This document shows, piece after piece, positions 62,195 to 64,000 of a stretch of 64,000 bases of DNA; positions within the stretch are counted from its first letter, which is position 1, and every line of letters begins with the position of its first letter. The translations under genes were made by a program, and so were the position numbers. The notes beneath the pieces are model-generated. The model was not told the DNA's origin and did not search any database. It worked only from the letters and a program-made list of their open reading frames with translations. The DNA is from Xenorhabdus budapestensis (GTDB taxonomy: Bacteria > Pseudomonadota > Gammaproteobacteria > Enterobacterales > Enterobacteriaceae): assembly GCF_002632465.1 (NCBI RefSeq), contig NZ_NIBS01000002.1:124001-188000 (forward strand), in the 5' to 3' direction.

Positions 62195-62344
62195 ACTATT
62201 AAATTTCCTATCAAAACTCGCTTTCGCGATGGTTTTCGTAGTTTATAAAATACAGGAAAAGATGCAACCAAATCCCGGCTGGTCGAACCACCAACTGCTT
62301 TTTTTGTACAAAAAATACATCAAAAATAGTGGGTTCGCTCATTT

Positions 62345-63079
62345 TTAAATCATGTACATGCCACCATTGACATGCAATGTTTCACCCGTAATGTAAGCGG
62401 CCTCATCAGAAGCAAGAAACGCTACAGCACTGGCAATTTCCTTTGCATCACCGAGACGATTAGCAGGAACTTGAGATAAAATGCCTGCCCGTTGGTCGTC
62501 TGTCAACGCTCTGGTCATATCCGTTTCGATAAAGCCAGGTGCAATAACATTGACGGTAATGCCACGAGAAGCGACTTCACGGGCCAGTGATTTGCTAAAA
62601 CCAATGACCCCTGCTTTCGCTGCCGCGTAATTCGCCTGCCCCGCATTTCCCATTGTTCCAACAACAGATCCAATGGAAATAATACGCCCATAACGTTTTT
62701 TCATCATAGAACGCATTACTGCTTTTGACAGACGAAAAATCGAAGAAAGATTAGTGTTAACAATATTTTGCCACTCATCATCTTTCATACGCATCAACAA
62801 GTTATCACGTGTGATGCCCGCATTATTCACTAGAATGTCTATTTCACCAAATTCAGCACGAATATTCGATAGTGCTTGTTCAATGGATGCTGAATCTGTG
62901 ACATTCAGTACAAAACCTTTGCCTTTATTACCAAGATAGGCACTGATTGCCTCGGCTCCCTTTTCACTGGTCGCAGTGCCAATTACACGTGCGCCACGTT
63001 CAGCCAATAATTCTGCAATCGCTCGACCTATGCCACGGCTAGCACCAGTAACTAGTGCAATTTTTCCATCAAAGCCCAT
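62345..63079 (-). CDS. fabG: 3-oxoacyl-ACP reductase
   Basis: FabG reduces beta-ketoacyl-ACP with NADPH in each elongation cycle. From ATG at 63079 the 244-residue product equals E. coli FabG and starts MGFDGKIALVTGASRGIGRAI with the NADP-binding TGxxxGIG loop. NNAGITRDNLLMRM and the catalytic Ser-Tyr-Lys set (Ser in IGSVVGTMGN, YAAAK) follow. An ATG five codons earlier overlaps the fabD TGA, but GAGGA is correctly spaced before 63079 and homology supports it. Confidence 0.97.
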   Translation of the reverse strand: MGFDGKIALVTGASRGIGRAIAELLAERGARVIGTATSEKGAEAISAYLGNKGKGFVLNVTDSASIEQALSNIRAEFGEIDILVNNAGITRDNLLMRMKDDEWQNIVNTNLSSIFRLSKAVMRSMMKKRYGRIISIGSVVGTMGNAGQANYAAAKAGVIGFSKSLAREVASRGITVNVIAPGFIETDMTRALTDDQRAGILSQVPANRLGDAKEIASAVAFLASDEAAYITGETLHVNGGMYMI

Positions 63080-63090
63080 GTTTTCCTCAG

Positions 63091-64000
63091 TCATTTATTC
63101 AGAGCAATTGTGAATGATGATACATCATTTACTGCTACAGCACTTAAAGTATCAACAATTCGTTTTGTTAAACCAGTTAATACCTTACCTGGTCCTATTT
63201 CTAAAATTTTATCAATACTTTGCGTTGCAATATATTCAACAGATTCTGCCCAGCGTACAGGATGATACAACTGACGAACCAGAGCATTCCGAATTGCATC
63301 AGCAGATTCTTCTACTTTAACATCCACATTATTGACAACAGGGAACTGCGGTTGATTAAACACAACAGATTGCAGTGCCGTTGCCAACTGGTCTGCCGCA
63401 GATTTCATCAGGGCACAATGTGAAGGAACACTGACTGCCAAAGGCAGAGCTCGCTTAGCCCCAGCCGCTTTACATGCAGCCCCTGCACGCTCTACTGCTT
63501 CTTTCTCGCCAGCAATTACGACCTGTCCAGGAGAGTTAAAGTTAACAGGCGAAACAATCTGTCCCTGTGCTGATTCTTGGCATGCTTTTGCAATGGACTC
63601 ATTATCCAGGCCAATAATGGCATACATAGCACCTTGCCCTTCAGATACTGCCTCCTGCATCAGTTTCCCGCGTAATTCAACCAACTTGATAGCTTGTTGG
63701 AATTCAATTACACCAGCACAAACCAGTGCAGAATATTCACCAAGGCTATGACCAGCCATCATAGAAGGAGCTTGACCACCCCGCTCCTGCCATATCCGCC
63801 AAATGGCAAAGGAAGCCGCCAGCAATGCAGGCTGTGTTTTCCACGTTTTATTCAGTTCTTCCGCTGGCCCCTGCTGAACTAATTCCCATAAATCGTATCC
63901 CAGAACCTCAGAAGCCTCTGCGAAGGTTTGTTCTACAAGCGGAAATTCTGTAGCTAAATCAGCTAGCATGCCAAGGGATTGAGAACCTTGGCCAGGGAAT
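63091..64000 (-). CDS. fabD: malonyl-CoA:ACP transacylase, 5' end outside window
   Basis: FabD moves malonyl groups from CoA to ACP to supply fatty-acid synthesis. The gene runs off the window end. The visible product starts with FPGQGSQSLGMLADL, the conserved oxyanion motif, so about seven N-terminal residues are missing compared with E. coli (309). The active-site Ser is in GHSLGEYSALVCAG, with the catalytic His in VSVPSHCALMKSAA and NNVDVKVEESADAIRNALVRQLYHPVRW after it in sequence. It is the first visible gene of fabD-fabG-acpP-fabF. Confidence 0.97.
   Translation of the reverse strand, partial: FPGQGSQSLGMLADLATEFPLVEQTFAEASEVLGYDLWELVQQGPAEELNKTWKTQPALLAASFAIWRIWQERGGQAPSMMAGHSLGEYSALVCAGVIEFQQAIKLVELRGKLMQEAVSEGQGAMYAIIGLDNESIAKACQESAQGQIVSPVNFNSPGQVVIAGEKEAVERAGAACKAAGAKRALPLAVSVPSHCALMKSAADQLATALQSVVFNQPQFPVVNNVDVKVEESADAIRNALVRQLYHPVRWAESVEYIATQSIDKILEIGPGKVLTGLTKRIVDTLSAVAVNDVSSFTIALNK

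Overview
The window is a contiguous stretch of an enterobacterial chromosome. Housekeeping proteins (PurM, Ppk, Icd, PurB, Mfd, Ndh, FabF and others) read as close relatives of the E. coli proteins. Intergenic DNA is AT-rich, gene order is a mosaic of E. coli blocks with several E. coli genes missing, and a hairpin repeat recurs that I associate from memory with Photorhabdus and Xenorhabdus. Best guess: Morganellaceae, probably Photorhabdus or Xenorhabdus. No rRNA, tRNA or CRISPR array is visible.

Layout. 1-8 kb: purMN (the first ten bases look like half a PurR operator), then speG-ppk-ppx and mgtE. 8-9.2 kb: an orphan type VI tube protein gene (hcp) beside decayed reading frames. 9.1-19.3 kb: a BaeR box, the mdtABC multidrug RND pump fused by overlapping stop/start codons to baeSR (no mdtD), then yegP. 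19.4-23.9 kb: trhP, the small RNA CyaR with a CRP-type promoter, fbaB, thiD behind a TPP riboswitch, and a cold-shock protein gene. 24-32.6 kb: an accessory block with an aromatic amino acid permease, a small AraC regulator, the amidase AmiD, a sodium:alanine symporter, an integrase remnant, a PliI-like lysozyme inhibitor with a second secreted protein, and a VOC protein behind a SoxR-type promoter. 32.6-42.1 kb: icd, rluE-nudJ, mnmA-hflD-purB, phoPQ and roxA. 42.2-50.3 kb: cobB, lolCDE and mfd. 50.4-64 kb, all on the minus strand: a YcfJ-like protein, ndh, nagZ-thiK-lpoB-hinT, tatD-type ycfH-holB-tmk-mltG-pabC, fabF-acpP-fabG and the 3' part of fabD, cut by the window end.

Functional themes: purine synthesis (purM, purN, purB), polyphosphate (ppk, ppx), envelope stress and signalling (BaeSR-Mdt, PhoPQ), lipoprotein sorting and peptidoglycan upkeep (LolCDE, LpoB, NagZ, AmiD, MltG), fatty-acid synthesis (fab cluster), tRNA and ribosome modification (TrhP, MnmA, RluE, RoxA).

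No wholly new multi-gene system stands out. The best leads are regulatory or structural: a SoxR-type promoter (19-bp spacer) ahead of a VOC gene, a PhoQ sensor whose acidic patch is replaced by an Asn-rich 18-bp repeat, a YcfJ homologue without its glycine zipper, a csp terminator that appears to overlap the thiD promoter, and a nested palindrome next to icd.
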